DNA of 5,721 bases from Armatimonadetes bacterium UBA5829 (GCA_002431715.1 DJHI01000008.1:2545-8265); one strand, 5' to 3'. Numbered from the stretch's first letter, positions 1 through 5,290 are shown. Translations and numbers: made by a program. Notes: a model not told the origin generated them from the letters alone.

Positions 1-331
1 ACACTCCGACTTTCGAGAAGTCGTCGCCGACATTCAACTCAACTTCGCCCTCGAGCACGCCCCTGTCGAACTCCGCCCCGATCTCCAGAGAAGATATTTT
101 CTCCAGTTCACGATCGATAGCGGCCCCGGCTTCCTGTGTTTTACGTAACTCAGCGCTCAGCCGTTCCCTAACACCCTCGGGTGCCGCATGCGATTCCAAC
201 TGAACCCCGAGCCGTTTCGCGACTTCATCCAGCCTTACAGCACCCGCATGAAGTTCCGCTAAACGATGCTGTTTGAACTTTTCAGTCACCAGCACCTTAA
301 CACGGACAGGTCTTTTAATGATTATGCCCAT
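1..331 (-). CDS. ylqD: YlqD family protein, C-terminus cut off by the window edge
   Basis: I translated this gene by hand. It starts at the ATG at 331-329 (MGIIIKRPVRVKVLVTEKF...) and stays open for 110 codons to the left edge, ending in ...LNVGDDFSKVGV. The short basic N-terminal strand, the charged helical middle (about residues 20-80, rich in Glu, Arg and Lys and probably coiled coil) and the small beta-rich end (EGEVELNVGDDF) fit the YlqD family, which is usually about 130 residues. About 20 residues should therefore lie outside the window. The start is 5 bases after the khpA stop codon, and no good Shine-Dalgarno sequence is visible, so translation is probably coupled to khpA. In Bacillus, ylqD follows ylqC (khpA) and precedes rimM, exactly the position here. 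The molecular function of the family is not established. The assignment rests on both sequence style and gene order. Confidence 0.8.
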   Translation of the reverse strand, partial: MGIIIKRPVRVKVLVTEKFKQHRLAELHAGAVRLDEVAKRLGVQLESHAAPEGVRERLSAELRKTQEAGAAIDRELEKISSLEIGAEFDRGVLEGEVELNVGDDFSKVGV

Positions 332-336
332 CGCGA

Positions 337-570
337 TTACGGCAATATCTTAACGTAGACGTTTTTGTGACTCTTCAAGGCGGCGGCTTTTGCAACGGTG
401 CGCAGCGCATTTGCCACGCGTCCCTGTTTGCCGATTACCTTGCCCAAGTCATCAGGATCTACAGTTACTTCAAAAACCACCGAAGACGGTCCTTCGTCGA
501 TCTCTTTTACATCGACCGAATCAGGGCTGTCTACGAGCGCCTTTACAAGAATTTCGATCAGACTCTTCAA
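337..570 (-). CDS. khpA: KhpA, single KH-domain RNA-binding protein (YlqC family)
   Basis: This 77-residue protein is close to the usual 75-80 residues of the KhpA/YlqC family. It opens with a helix typical of the family (MKSLIEILVKALVDSPDSV), followed by a beta strand (SSVVFEVTV) and the KH signature DPDDLGKVIGKQGR at about residues 38-51. The GKQG loop within it is the RNA-backbone-binding GxxG motif. A helix (VANALRTVAKAAAL) and a final strand (NVYVKIL) complete the minimal KH fold. In Firmicutes, KhpA pairs with KhpB (Jag/EloR) and binds many RNAs, affecting cell elongation and division; that role is known for the family and only inferred here. The start codon is TTG at 570-568, supported by a GGAG Shine-Dalgarno at 578-581 with a 7-base spacer. 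The gene lies 93 bases downstream of rpsP and 5 bases upstream of ylqD, so all three are probably co-transcribed. Confidence 0.93.
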   Translation of the reverse strand: MKSLIEILVKALVDSPDSVDVKEIDEGPSSVVFEVTVDPDDLGKVIGKQGRVANALRTVAKAAALKSHKNVYVKILP

Positions 571-590
571 GTCAATGCTCCATTCAATCA

Positions 591-643
591 GTTATGAGCT
601 GCGAATTTTGAGTTGTAAGTCTACATAACCCATAACTCACAAC
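591..643 (-). repeat. Degenerate inverted repeat in the rpsP-khpA spacer
   Basis: On the minus strand GTTGTGAG (643-636) can pair with CTCATAAC (598-591), giving 8 pairs including one G-U, around a loop of about 37 bases. The loop itself contains related words such as GTTATG and CAACTC. The stretch looks like decayed copies of a GAGTTATG-type short repeat arranged head to head. It sits in the 93-base spacer between the rpsP stop and the khpA TTG start, inside the presumed operon. It has no T-tract, so I do not call it a terminator. It could affect RNA processing or the ratio of S16 to KhpA, or be only a repeat relic. Confidence 0.4.
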
Positions 644-663
644 GCATACCCAAAACCGTCTAC

Positions 664-1101
664 TTATTCAGCAGCGGTCTCTTCGGCCTTTTCTTCTGCT
701 GCAGGCTCTTCGGCAGGTGCTTCGGCTTCGACTACAGGCCCTTCTGCGACTTCGGGAGCAGCCTCTTCGGCCTTTTCTTTCTTTTCTTTGACTGGAGCAG
801 CCTCAGCGGCAGGCTCTTCTTTCTTTGCTTTCTTGGCTGCCTTAGGCTTTTCAGCAAGACCGCCAAGGAATCCCTGGGTCTTCAGGAGCCAGCGAGCCGT
901 ATCGCTCGGCTGTGCGCCGGTCCCGAGCCAGTATTCTATGCGCTCCTTGTTCAGATTGATCGCCGGCGGGTCGAGATTCGGATCATATGTCCCTACCAGT
1001 TCGATAAATCGTCCATTGCGAGCTGTGCGGCTGTCAGCGACTACGAGCCTGTAGAAAGGTCTTTTCTTCGCGCCCATCCGCCTTAGTCTAATTTTAACCA
1101 C
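664..1101 (-). CDS. rpsP: 30S ribosomal protein S16 (bS16) with long acidic Ala/Glu tail
   Basis: The N-terminal 80 residues are a textbook bS16 core: [20 protein letters not shown], then [20 protein letters not shown], then [21 protein letters not shown]16 binds 16S rRNA in the body of the 30S subunit and helps its assembly. I place the start at the GTG at 1101-1099, where the protein begins MVKIRL as in other S16 proteins. A strong GGAGGA Shine-Dalgarno (1113-1108) lies 6 bases upstream. An in-frame GTG at 1131 would add 10 residues, but the Shine-Dalgarno would then be coded inside the protein. The product is 145 residues, against the usual 80-90. Residues from about 84 onward form a low-complexity tail, first Lys/Ala-rich and then Glu/Ala/Pro-rich, probably disordered. 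A 17-base word (679-695 and 763-779) is repeated exactly in the DNA coding for the tail. The gene lies downstream of ffh in the same operon. Confidence 0.97.
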   Translation of the reverse strand: MVKIRLRRMGAKKRPFYRLVVADSRTARNGRFIELVGTYDPNLDPPAINLNKERIEYWLGTGAQPSDTARWLLKTQGFLGGLAEKPKAAKKAKKEEPAAEAAPVKEKKEKAEEAAPEVAEGPVVEAEAPAEEPAAEEKAEETAAE

Positions 1102-1107
1102 GTGATG

Positions 1108-1113
1108 TCCTCC
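1108..1113 (-). promoter_or_regulatory. Shine-Dalgarno site that fixes the rpsP start
   Basis: GGAGGA on the minus strand is followed by 6 bases (CATCAC) and then GTG at 1101. It is the strongest ribosome binding site in the window, as expected for a highly expressed ribosomal protein. It decides between the GTG at 1101 and the GTG at 1131 in favour of the shorter, canonical S16 N-terminus. Confidence 0.8.
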
Positions 1114-1138
1114 GGAATTTTCATTTTCCACTCGCCTC

Positions 1139-1220
1139 TGTCATTTCGAGCAAAGCGAGAAATCCGCTTTTTTATATGTGCCTAAAAGCAGATTCCTCGT
1201 CATTCTTCCTCGGAATGACA
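1139..1220. repeat. Two inverted copies of a short dispersed-type repeat (MITE/REP-like)
   Basis: The plus strand begins TGTCATTTCGAG (1139-1150), and the complement of the right end begins TGTCATTCCGAG (1220-1209). Similarity continues inward on both sides: GCGAGAAATCCGCTTTT on the left against GACGAGGAATCTGCTTTT on the right strand. The 82-base unit is thus an imperfect inverted repeat of about 40 bases per arm, centred on a short TATATGTG-like middle. Similar words (TGTCATTCCGAGCGAAGCGAGGAATCT) recur in the spacers of many bacterial genomes as non-coding palindromic repeats; this is from memory, not a search. It lies in the ffh-rpsP spacer, starting 22 bases after the ffh stop and ending 38 bases before the rpsP start. 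It has no coding capacity. As RNA it would fold into a long hairpin inside the operon transcript. Confidence 0.75.
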
Positions 1221-1241
1221 GTGCGGTACGTTTTCAATAAT

Positions 1242-2582
1242 TTAAAATGGAAAGTTCGGCATTCGTTTTCGCCGCTTTCCTGATTCTTCCAAGCCGGTCA
1301 TAGCCCGGATCATCTTTTTCATTTCGTTGAACTGGTTTATAAGCCGGTTCACTTCCTGAACGCTTGTACCGCTGCCGTCGGCTATACGACGCCTGCGACT
1401 GCCGTTCAATATGGTCGGGTCTCGCCGCTCTGTGTTAGTCATCGAGCACAAAATTGCTTCGACTCGCCCGAACTCTTTTTCGTCTATCTTTGCATCCTTG
1501 AGCTTGTTCATATTGCCAAGCCCAGGGATCATTCCTATAATCTGGTCCAGCGGACCCATCTTGCGCATCTGGCGAAGCTGACTGAGGTAGTCGTTCAGGT
1601 CGAACTTGTTCTCCCTGAACTTTCGCTCCATAGCCATCGCCTGCTCCTCATCAAAGGTCTCCTGAGCCTTCTCAATAAGACTCAGAACGTCCCCCATTCC
1701 GAGGATTCGACTTGCCATGCGATCCGGATAAAACGGCTCGATGCCGTCCATCTTCTCGCTGGTTCCGATAAACTTTATCGGCTTGCCGGTAACGGCCTTT
1801 ATCGAAAGAGCCGCCCCGCCCCGCGCGTCGCCGTCCATTTTCGTCATTACGACGCCGTCGAGAGAGAGCGCCTCGTTGAACTGCTGCGCCACATTTACAG
1901 CGTCCTGACCCGTCATTGCATCGACAACCAGCAAAACTTCGGTAACATCGATAGCCTCACGGAGCCGCTTAAGCTCGTCCATCATCTCGTCATCGATGTG
2001 GAGCCTGCCCGCGACATCGATCAGGACCGGGTCGTTTCCGCTCGACCGGGCTGAGTTCATCGCGGCTTTCGCAACCGCAACCGCGTCCTGCTTATCGCCT
2101 ATATCGAATACATCGACACCGACCTGCTCCCCAAGGGTCTGAAGCTGTTTAATGGCCGCCGGTCGATAAACATCGCCCGCCACCAAAAGCGGCTTTTTGC
2201 CCTGCTTCTTGAACATCAGCGCAAGCTTTGCGACATTAGTCGTCTTGCCCGCGCCATGCAGGCCGGAGACCATGATAACGGTCGGCGGGTGAGATGCGAT
2301 ATTCAGTTTTGCCTGCTCACCGCCCAACAGCGTGACAAGCTCTTCATTTACAATCTTGATAACCTGCTGCGCAGGATTGAGACCTTTTAGAATATCTTCG
2401 CCGATTGCACGCTCTTTTACGCGGCCCACAAAGTCTTTTACTACTCGAAAGTTTACATCAGCTTCCAAAAGAACAAGCCTGACCTCACGCAGGGCATCAT
2501 TGACTTCCTGCTCGGTTAGGCCGCCTCTGCTCCTAAGCTTGGCAAAGACGTTTTGCAGTTTTTCAGAAAGGCTTTCAAACAA
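1242..2582 (-). CDS. ffh: Signal recognition particle GTPase Ffh (SRP54)
   Basis: This 446-residue protein has the normal length and full architecture of Ffh, the SRP protein that binds signal peptides and 4.5S/scRNA and delivers ribosomes to FtsY at the membrane. The N domain (about 1-95) opens MFESLSEKLQNVFAKLRSRG. The G domain (about 100-300) shows the P-loop GLHGAGKTT (107-115), DVYRPAA (137-143), DVAGRLHID (189-197), TKMDGDARGG (247-256) and GTSEKMDGIEPF (273-284), then SRILGMGDVLSLIEKA. The M domain (about 305-430) has DLNDYLSQLRQMRKMGPL and the RNA-binding stretch SRRRRIADGSG (395-405), ending in a basic KRRKR tail. Three positions depart from the usual consensus: His for Gln in the P-loop, Val for Thr in DTAGR, and Ser for Gly in the GxGEK motif. 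The start is TTG at 2582-2580, giving the canonical MFESLS N-terminus, with AAGGAT (2595-2590) 7 bases upstream. A near-consensus promoter and a structured leader lie ahead, making this the first gene of the operon. Confidence 0.98.
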   Translation of the reverse strand: MFESLSEKLQNVFAKLRSRGGLTEQEVNDALREVRLVLLEADVNFRVVKDFVGRVKERAIGEDILKGLNPAQQVIKIVNEELVTLLGGEQAKLNIASHPPTVIMVSGLHGAGKTTNVAKLALMFKKQGKKPLLVAGDVYRPAAIKQLQTLGEQVGVDVFDIGDKQDAVAVAKAAMNSARSSGNDPVLIDVAGRLHIDDEMMDELKRLREAIDVTEVLLVVDAMTGQDAVNVAQQFNEALSLDGVVMTKMDGDARGGAALSIKAVTGKPIKFIGTSEKMDGIEPFYPDRMASRILGMGDVLSLIEKAQETFDEEQAMAMERKFRENKFDLNDYLSQLRQMRKMGPLDQIIGMIPGLGNMNKLKDAKIDEKEFGRVEAILCSMTNTERRDPTILNGSRRRRIADGSGTSVQEVNRLINQFNEMKKMIRAMTGLEESGKRRKRMPNFPF

Positions 2583-2589
2583 ATAAAAT

Positions 2590-2595
2590 ATCCTT
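2590..2595 (-). promoter_or_regulatory. Shine-Dalgarno site for the TTG start of ffh
   Basis: AAGGAT on the minus strand lies 7 bases ahead of the TTG at 2582. It supports TTG as the true start, since the protein then begins MFESLSEKLQ as in other Ffh proteins and no ATG lies nearby in frame. The same AGGAT word is complementary to ATCCT words in the repeat element immediately upstream. Confidence 0.7.
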
Positions 2596-2601
2596 ATATC
2601 T

Positions 2602-2671
2602 GGTCAGGATTCGGAGATCCTTACCCAGGTAGGAATGCTGTATTCTCACGGCAGGATTCGAAATCCTGACC
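2602..2671. repeat. 70-bp palindromic repeat-like element in the ffh leader
   Basis: The element is bounded by a perfect 10-bp terminal inverted repeat: GGTCAGGATT at 2602-2611 and its complement AATCCTGACC at 2662-2671. Each half is also a palindrome by itself. On the left, GGTCAGGATTCGGAGATCCT continues into TACC (2602-2625). On the right, CAGGATT is followed by CGA-like bases and AATCCTG (2652-2668). A weaker third hairpin lies between them. The RNA could therefore form either one long stem or a row of three short hairpins. It begins 20 bases upstream of the ffh TTG start, next to the Shine-Dalgarno. The form suggests a mobile palindromic unit (REP or small MITE) or a cis-acting leader; the sequence alone does not decide between them. 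Confidence 0.55.
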
Positions 2672-2699
2672 CAATAAATCGCCCGTACAGCACGACAGG

Positions 2700-2746
2700 A
2701 AGCAACTGAGGGAAGGAATCGATCAGGTCCCTTCCCTCAATCGCTT
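2700..2746 (-). promoter_or_regulatory. Strong 17-bp stem-loop in the ffh 5' leader
   Basis: Read on the minus strand, AAGCGATTGAGGGAAGG (2746-2730) pairs along all 17 positions with CCTTCCCTCAGTTGCTT (2716-2700), across a 13-base loop. Two of the 17 pairs are G-U and U-G wobbles. The same positions would be A-C mismatches if the plus strand were transcribed, so the structure suits an RNA made in the direction of ffh. It starts about 8 bases after the predicted transcription start. No T-tract follows, so it is not a simple intrinsic terminator. It may stabilise the 5' end of the operon mRNA or act in regulation. Confidence 0.55.
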
Positions 2747-2760
2747 AGTCACTTCAAGTT

Positions 2761-2789
2761 AGTATATAGGTTTAGGTGAATCTTGTCAA
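2761..2789 (-). promoter_or_regulatory. Near-consensus sigma-70 promoter for the ffh operon
   Basis: On the minus strand there is a perfect -35 box TTGACA (2789-2784), a 17-base spacer and the -10 box TATACT (2766-2761), 11 of 12 consensus bases at optimal spacing. Transcription would start near 2754, giving a leader of about 170 bases before the ffh TTG start. A strong constitutive promoter is what one expects ahead of ffh and rpsP. This is the best promoter in the window. Confidence 0.75.
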
Positions 2790-2812
2790 TCTAAAATCCA
2801 CAATGTAAAAGC

Positions 2813-2926
2813 TCACAGTTGATAGGTATGACTGTCCGGCGGTTTCGGCAGCGAGGTTTGCATTAGATTATGCCAATAGCCAAAACCAACTGCTACCGAA
2901 GCAACAAGTATAGGTTCGAGCGCAAT
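2813..2926 (-). other. Possible tiny membrane-protein ORF or gene relic
   Basis: In the minus-strand frame that begins just after a TGA stop, 37 sense codons run from 2926 to a TGA stop at 2815-2813. The peptide starts IALEPILVASVAVGFGYWHN, which resembles a single transmembrane segment. It continues LMQTSLPKPPDSHTYQL, which resembles a polar tail. There is no ATG, GTG or TTG ahead of the hydrophobic part in this frame; the first residues come from ATT GCG CTC, and no Shine-Dalgarno is evident. It could be a relic of a degraded gene, a gene with a rare ATT start, or chance. It lies between the hairpin after the secreted-protein gene and the ffh promoter. Confidence 0.15.
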
Positions 2927-2967
2927 TCATAATCGCCATCGAAAATATGACACTGTGGGAGTTCTGT

Positions 2968-2996
2968 TTCGGGTTGGATCAGATATCCAACCCGAA
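2968..2996 (-). terminator. Strong hairpin downstream of the secreted-protein gene
   Basis: The two arms TTCGGGTTGGAT and ATCCAACCCGAA form a perfect 12-bp stem with a 5-base loop. The hairpin begins 36 bases after the TAG stop of the upstream gene. The stem is stable and well placed for a transcript end, but no run of T follows on either strand, so termination may be inefficient or factor-dependent. It may instead protect the 3' end of the mRNA. Confidence 0.5.
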
Positions 2997-3032
2997 CTAA
3001 GAGTGAGAGACTTCCCTACTTTTTTGACGTTG

Positions 3033-5210
3033 CTATCGACTTTCAGGGTAGTTATTAAAGTCACACGAATATTTCCACCAGTTGTTCTGTTTACCGTCAG
3101 GGTTTGTGCCGGGCTTTTGAGGCAGATGATTGAGCCACCAGATATGGTGGAGGCGCATATCGCCATTGCCCCACTCTTCGCAGTTCATCCAACGCCGCGT
3201 AACATCCCCGAGAAGATCAGGCCAGTTGTAGAGCCAGTCATCGCATGTGCTCCAGACATAGGTCTCATTTCCCCAGTCATAGTCGCTTTCGCTATTTGGA
3301 GCATAGTGACATATCCCACATGCGGCGCTGTCGGAATTAATCTGGTCGAACATTCTGAAAGCATCCCAGTTATTGGTGACAGGCCAGGTCGGAAACCACC
3401 AGTCGGCAGGTGAATAGACCCGGCTCATCACGCATTCGGTGCGGTGGCAGAAGTCTTCGAGCATGCAATCGACATCCCGCTCGTAGTTGAAACCCATCAT
3501 AACAAAATTGCGACCGGATTCGGACACGGTATATGTTCCACCGTTTACAAAGAACGGGCTCGGACCCGCCATTGCAGCTTCCCAACCGGCAAACCCTGAT
3601 GGAGCGCCGAAAAAGAAGACCTCATCGATCTGATCGTTTGCTATGCGGTAGGATATCGTTTCAGGCTGATTGTGTGGGTACGTCGGATCGGAGACCAACC
3701 TGACGTAGTCGGCTGTGCCCTCATGCATAGGGTCGGTGTCCCGATGGTTCCAGGCATACACGTAATCATCCGGTGAGTACTGGAACCCATCTTCGAAATA
3801 GGGATGATAATCGGCATCGAACCAGTCTACTATCTGATACCGGCACCATCCACCGCTTGCGTCGAAAAGGTCGCTGATGTATCCCTGGGCAATGTCATTG
3901 GCCTGATTCCATCCGAAAACAGCATGCGTCCTTTGATTGCTATAGCCGGGACAGAACGGGTCGAAGTTTACCACCAGCACGCGGATTGTCTTAGGCTCGT
4001 TTCCATCACTATAAGGATCGTCAAAATCGGATGGCTGCCGCAGGCATATTTTACGGTGCTTATTATCGTCATCGCCGAGATAAATGCCGGAGATTCCCGT
4101 AATAATCGCCGTTGTATCTCCAGTCATGGCTTTCCTTTGCCAGAAAGGAACGCCGGTGAGATCGACCAAAACATCACTGTGAAAACCGCCGTCTGAAATG
4201 TAGCCGTAATCGGTATCTTCGGATACGCCCGTTATCCGGCCAGCTACTCGCACGAGCAAACCGATATTATTGAGCCCGGCGCCCTCAAAAACGCCTGTCT
4301 GCCTGCCCAAATTTCCACCGCCAAGGGAACGAGTGGTTGTGCAGTAAGGCTTGGCATCTCCCGAAACCCCGCGAGACCAGTTTTCAGCCTCTATATACAT
4401 CTCGCCGGTATCAGGGTCGGTCTGGACCGTACCGCTTGCATAAACACCCGACCCTATCGAAGGCAGATCTCCATCATATCGAACCTGAATGCCAGCTGGT
4501 ATTTCCGGTTCCTGGACATAAAAGAAGTTCCGTACGCTAGATGAGGCACTCACATATCCGTAAATCTCCACAGGTTCGTCGTCATCAAAAGACTTTACCT
4601 CGCCGATTGGTGTTGTGTTATGCACAGCCGTATCGAGCACCCTGAGGTTCTTGATGTCGATAAAATCCCCTCCGGTGCCGGCCCAGTCGGTTCCCCAAAA
4701 GGTCACCGCTACTACTTGAGAGAGATCGAAGCCAGGATCGGTTTCCCATGCAGCGGACATATCGTCAGTAATGGTAATCCAGGACGGGTAATGCGGGTCA
4801 GGATTCGGACCGTACGACATCCCCAACTCGCGATTGCGTCCACTTGAGTCGATAAGCTTTACAAAAATGGGGGCGTCGCCATAGGGATTCGAGTTGCCGT
4901 AATCCTGGCAGTAACGTGCGGTATATTCGATGGTTGTTCCCTCTGCCGACATATCCACATAAGGCCCGTATCCAGCATTCACCAGGTCGACATAGGGCCC
5001 ATCGTAGTAATCACCGGCACCTTGACCCGCGGTAAGATTTCTGCGCATAAAACCGCCATCGGGATCACTCTCAAAGCTGGTGTAGCCGGTTATCGCATCC
5101 CCAAGACCGATATTTATCTGCTGATCGAGAGGAATATCGACGATTGTTGCCGCCGATAAAGGCGCAACCAGAAAGATTATGATTATGGAGAAAACAGCCC
5201 AGACTCGCAT
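3033..5210 (-). CDS. Secreted multidomain protein of unknown function with OB-fold-like modules
   Basis: The product is 725 residues from the ATG at 5210. That start has AGGTGA 5 bases upstream; a GTG three codons earlier lies inside this ribosome binding site and is less likely. Residues 1-21 form a clear signal peptide (MRVWAVFSIIIIFLVAPLSA), so export is expected. About residues 25-195 look like a beta-sandwich, galactose-binding-like region rich in Gly, Asp, Tyr and Trp. Residues 200-285 (IGEVKSFDDDEPVEIYGYVS, FFYVQEPEIPAGIQVRY) and 315-400 (LLVRVAGRITGV, YGYISDGG) look like two OB-fold-type modules. The C-terminal 315 residues are a compact Trp/Tyr-rich domain starting TIRVLVVNFDPF, with LEDFCHRTE (584-592), CGICHYAPN (631-639), DYDWGN (643-648) and HHIWWLNHLP (688-697). 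I recall similar unannotated domains in other bacteria but know no function. His and Glu in these motifs could bind metal, which is inference. There are about 13 cysteines, mostly in this domain, possibly forming disulfides. Confidence 0.9.
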   Translation of the reverse strand: MRVWAVFSIIIIFLVAPLSAATIVDIPLDQQINIGLGDAITGYTSFESDPDGGFMRRNLTAGQGAGDYYDGPYVDLVNAGYGPYVDMSAEGTTIEYTARYCQDYGNSNPYGDAPIFVKLIDSSGRNRELGMSYGPNPDPHYPSWITITDDMSAAWETDPGFDLSQVVAVTFWGTDWAGTGGDFIDIKNLRVLDTAVHNTTPIGEVKSFDDDEPVEIYGYVSASSSVRNFFYVQEPEIPAGIQVRYDGDLPSIGSGVYASGTVQTDPDTGEMYIEAENWSRGVSGDAKPYCTTTRSLGGGNLGRQTGVFEGAGLNNIGLLVRVAGRITGVSEDTDYGYISDGGFHSDVLVDLTGVPFWQRKAMTGDTTAIITGISGIYLGDDDNKHRKICLRQPSDFDDPYSDGNEPKTIRVLVVNFDPFCPGYSNQRTHAVFGWNQANDIAQGYISDLFDASGGWCRYQIVDWFDADYHPYFEDGFQYSPDDYVYAWNHRDTDPMHEGTADYVRLVSDPTYPHNQPETISYRIANDQIDEVFFFGAPSGFAGWEAAMAGPSPFFVNGGTYTVSESGRNFVMMGFNYERDVDCMLEDFCHRTECVMSRVYSPADWWFPTWPVTNNWDAFRMFDQINSDSAACGICHYAPNSESDYDWGNETYVWSTCDDWLYNWPDLLGDVTRRWMNCEEWGNGDMRLHHIWWLNHLPQKPGTNPDGKQNNWWKYSCDFNNYPESR

Positions 5211-5215
5211 ACAAA

Positions 5216-5221
5216 TCACCT
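5216..5221 (-). promoter_or_regulatory. Shine-Dalgarno site that fixes the start of the secreted protein
   Basis: AGGTGA on the minus strand lies 5 bases before the ATG at 5210. The alternative GTG start at 5219 is part of this site, so the ATG is preferred and gives a signal peptide beginning MRVW. Confidence 0.65.
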
Positions 5222-5261
5222 ATTTCAAGAAATTGAACCAATCAGGCATAATTATAGAAGC

Positions 5262-5290
5262 AGTTTAGCCGGGTATTGTTCACTAGTCAA
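5262..5290 (-). promoter_or_regulatory. Candidate sigma-70 promoter for the secreted-protein gene
   Basis: On the minus strand, TTGACT (5290-5285; 5 of 6 consensus bases) is followed after exactly 17 bases by TAAACT (5267-5262; 4 of 6). Transcription would start near 5255, leaving a leader of about 45 bases. A perfect TATAAT lies slightly downstream (5256-5251), but no good -35 box sits at the right distance for it. The site separates this gene from the ATP-binding protein gene upstream, suggesting independent transcription. Confidence 0.45.

Noticed and set aside
1102..1131. A ten-residue N-terminal extension of S16 starting at the GTG at 1131
   Set aside because: The canonical MVKIRL start and a GGAGGA site at ideal spacing both support the GTG at 1101.
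2652..2668. A tRNA T-arm look-alike on the plus strand (CAGGA, TTCGAAA, TCCTG)
   Set aside because: The 5-bp stem with a 7-base TTCGAAA loop is T-arm-like, but there is no matching acceptor stem, the anticodon-arm position lacks T33 and a good stem, and no D-arm is evident. The terminal inverted repeats of the whole element explain it better.
2690..2750. Possible 4.5S/scRNA gene upstream of ffh, prompted by the words ACAGGAAGCAAC and GATCAGGTCC
   Set aside because: The conserved SRP RNA domain IV arrangement (paired TCAGG and AAGCA segments around a GGAA loop) is not formed. These bases belong to a different simple hairpin.
2927..3166. A 79-codon minus-strand frame that could be an alternative C-terminus of the secreted protein
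   Set aside because: It overlaps the real frame out of phase. The main frame ends naturally with a stop followed closely by a hairpin, so no frameshift needs to be invoked.
3300..3325. CGICH in the secreted protein as a c-type haem-binding CxxCH motif
   Set aside because: It is a single motif inside a Cys-rich domain, followed by YAPN in a pattern I associate with a non-haem domain. There are no other cytochrome features nearby.
2955..3413. A 152-codon plus-strand open frame opposite the end of the secreted-protein gene
   Set aside because: It lies mostly antisense to a clearly coding frame, runs through the terminator-like hairpin, and its translation resembles no protein family. Other plus-strand frames at 3804-4196, 4337-4540 and 4620-4847 were rejected for the same reason.
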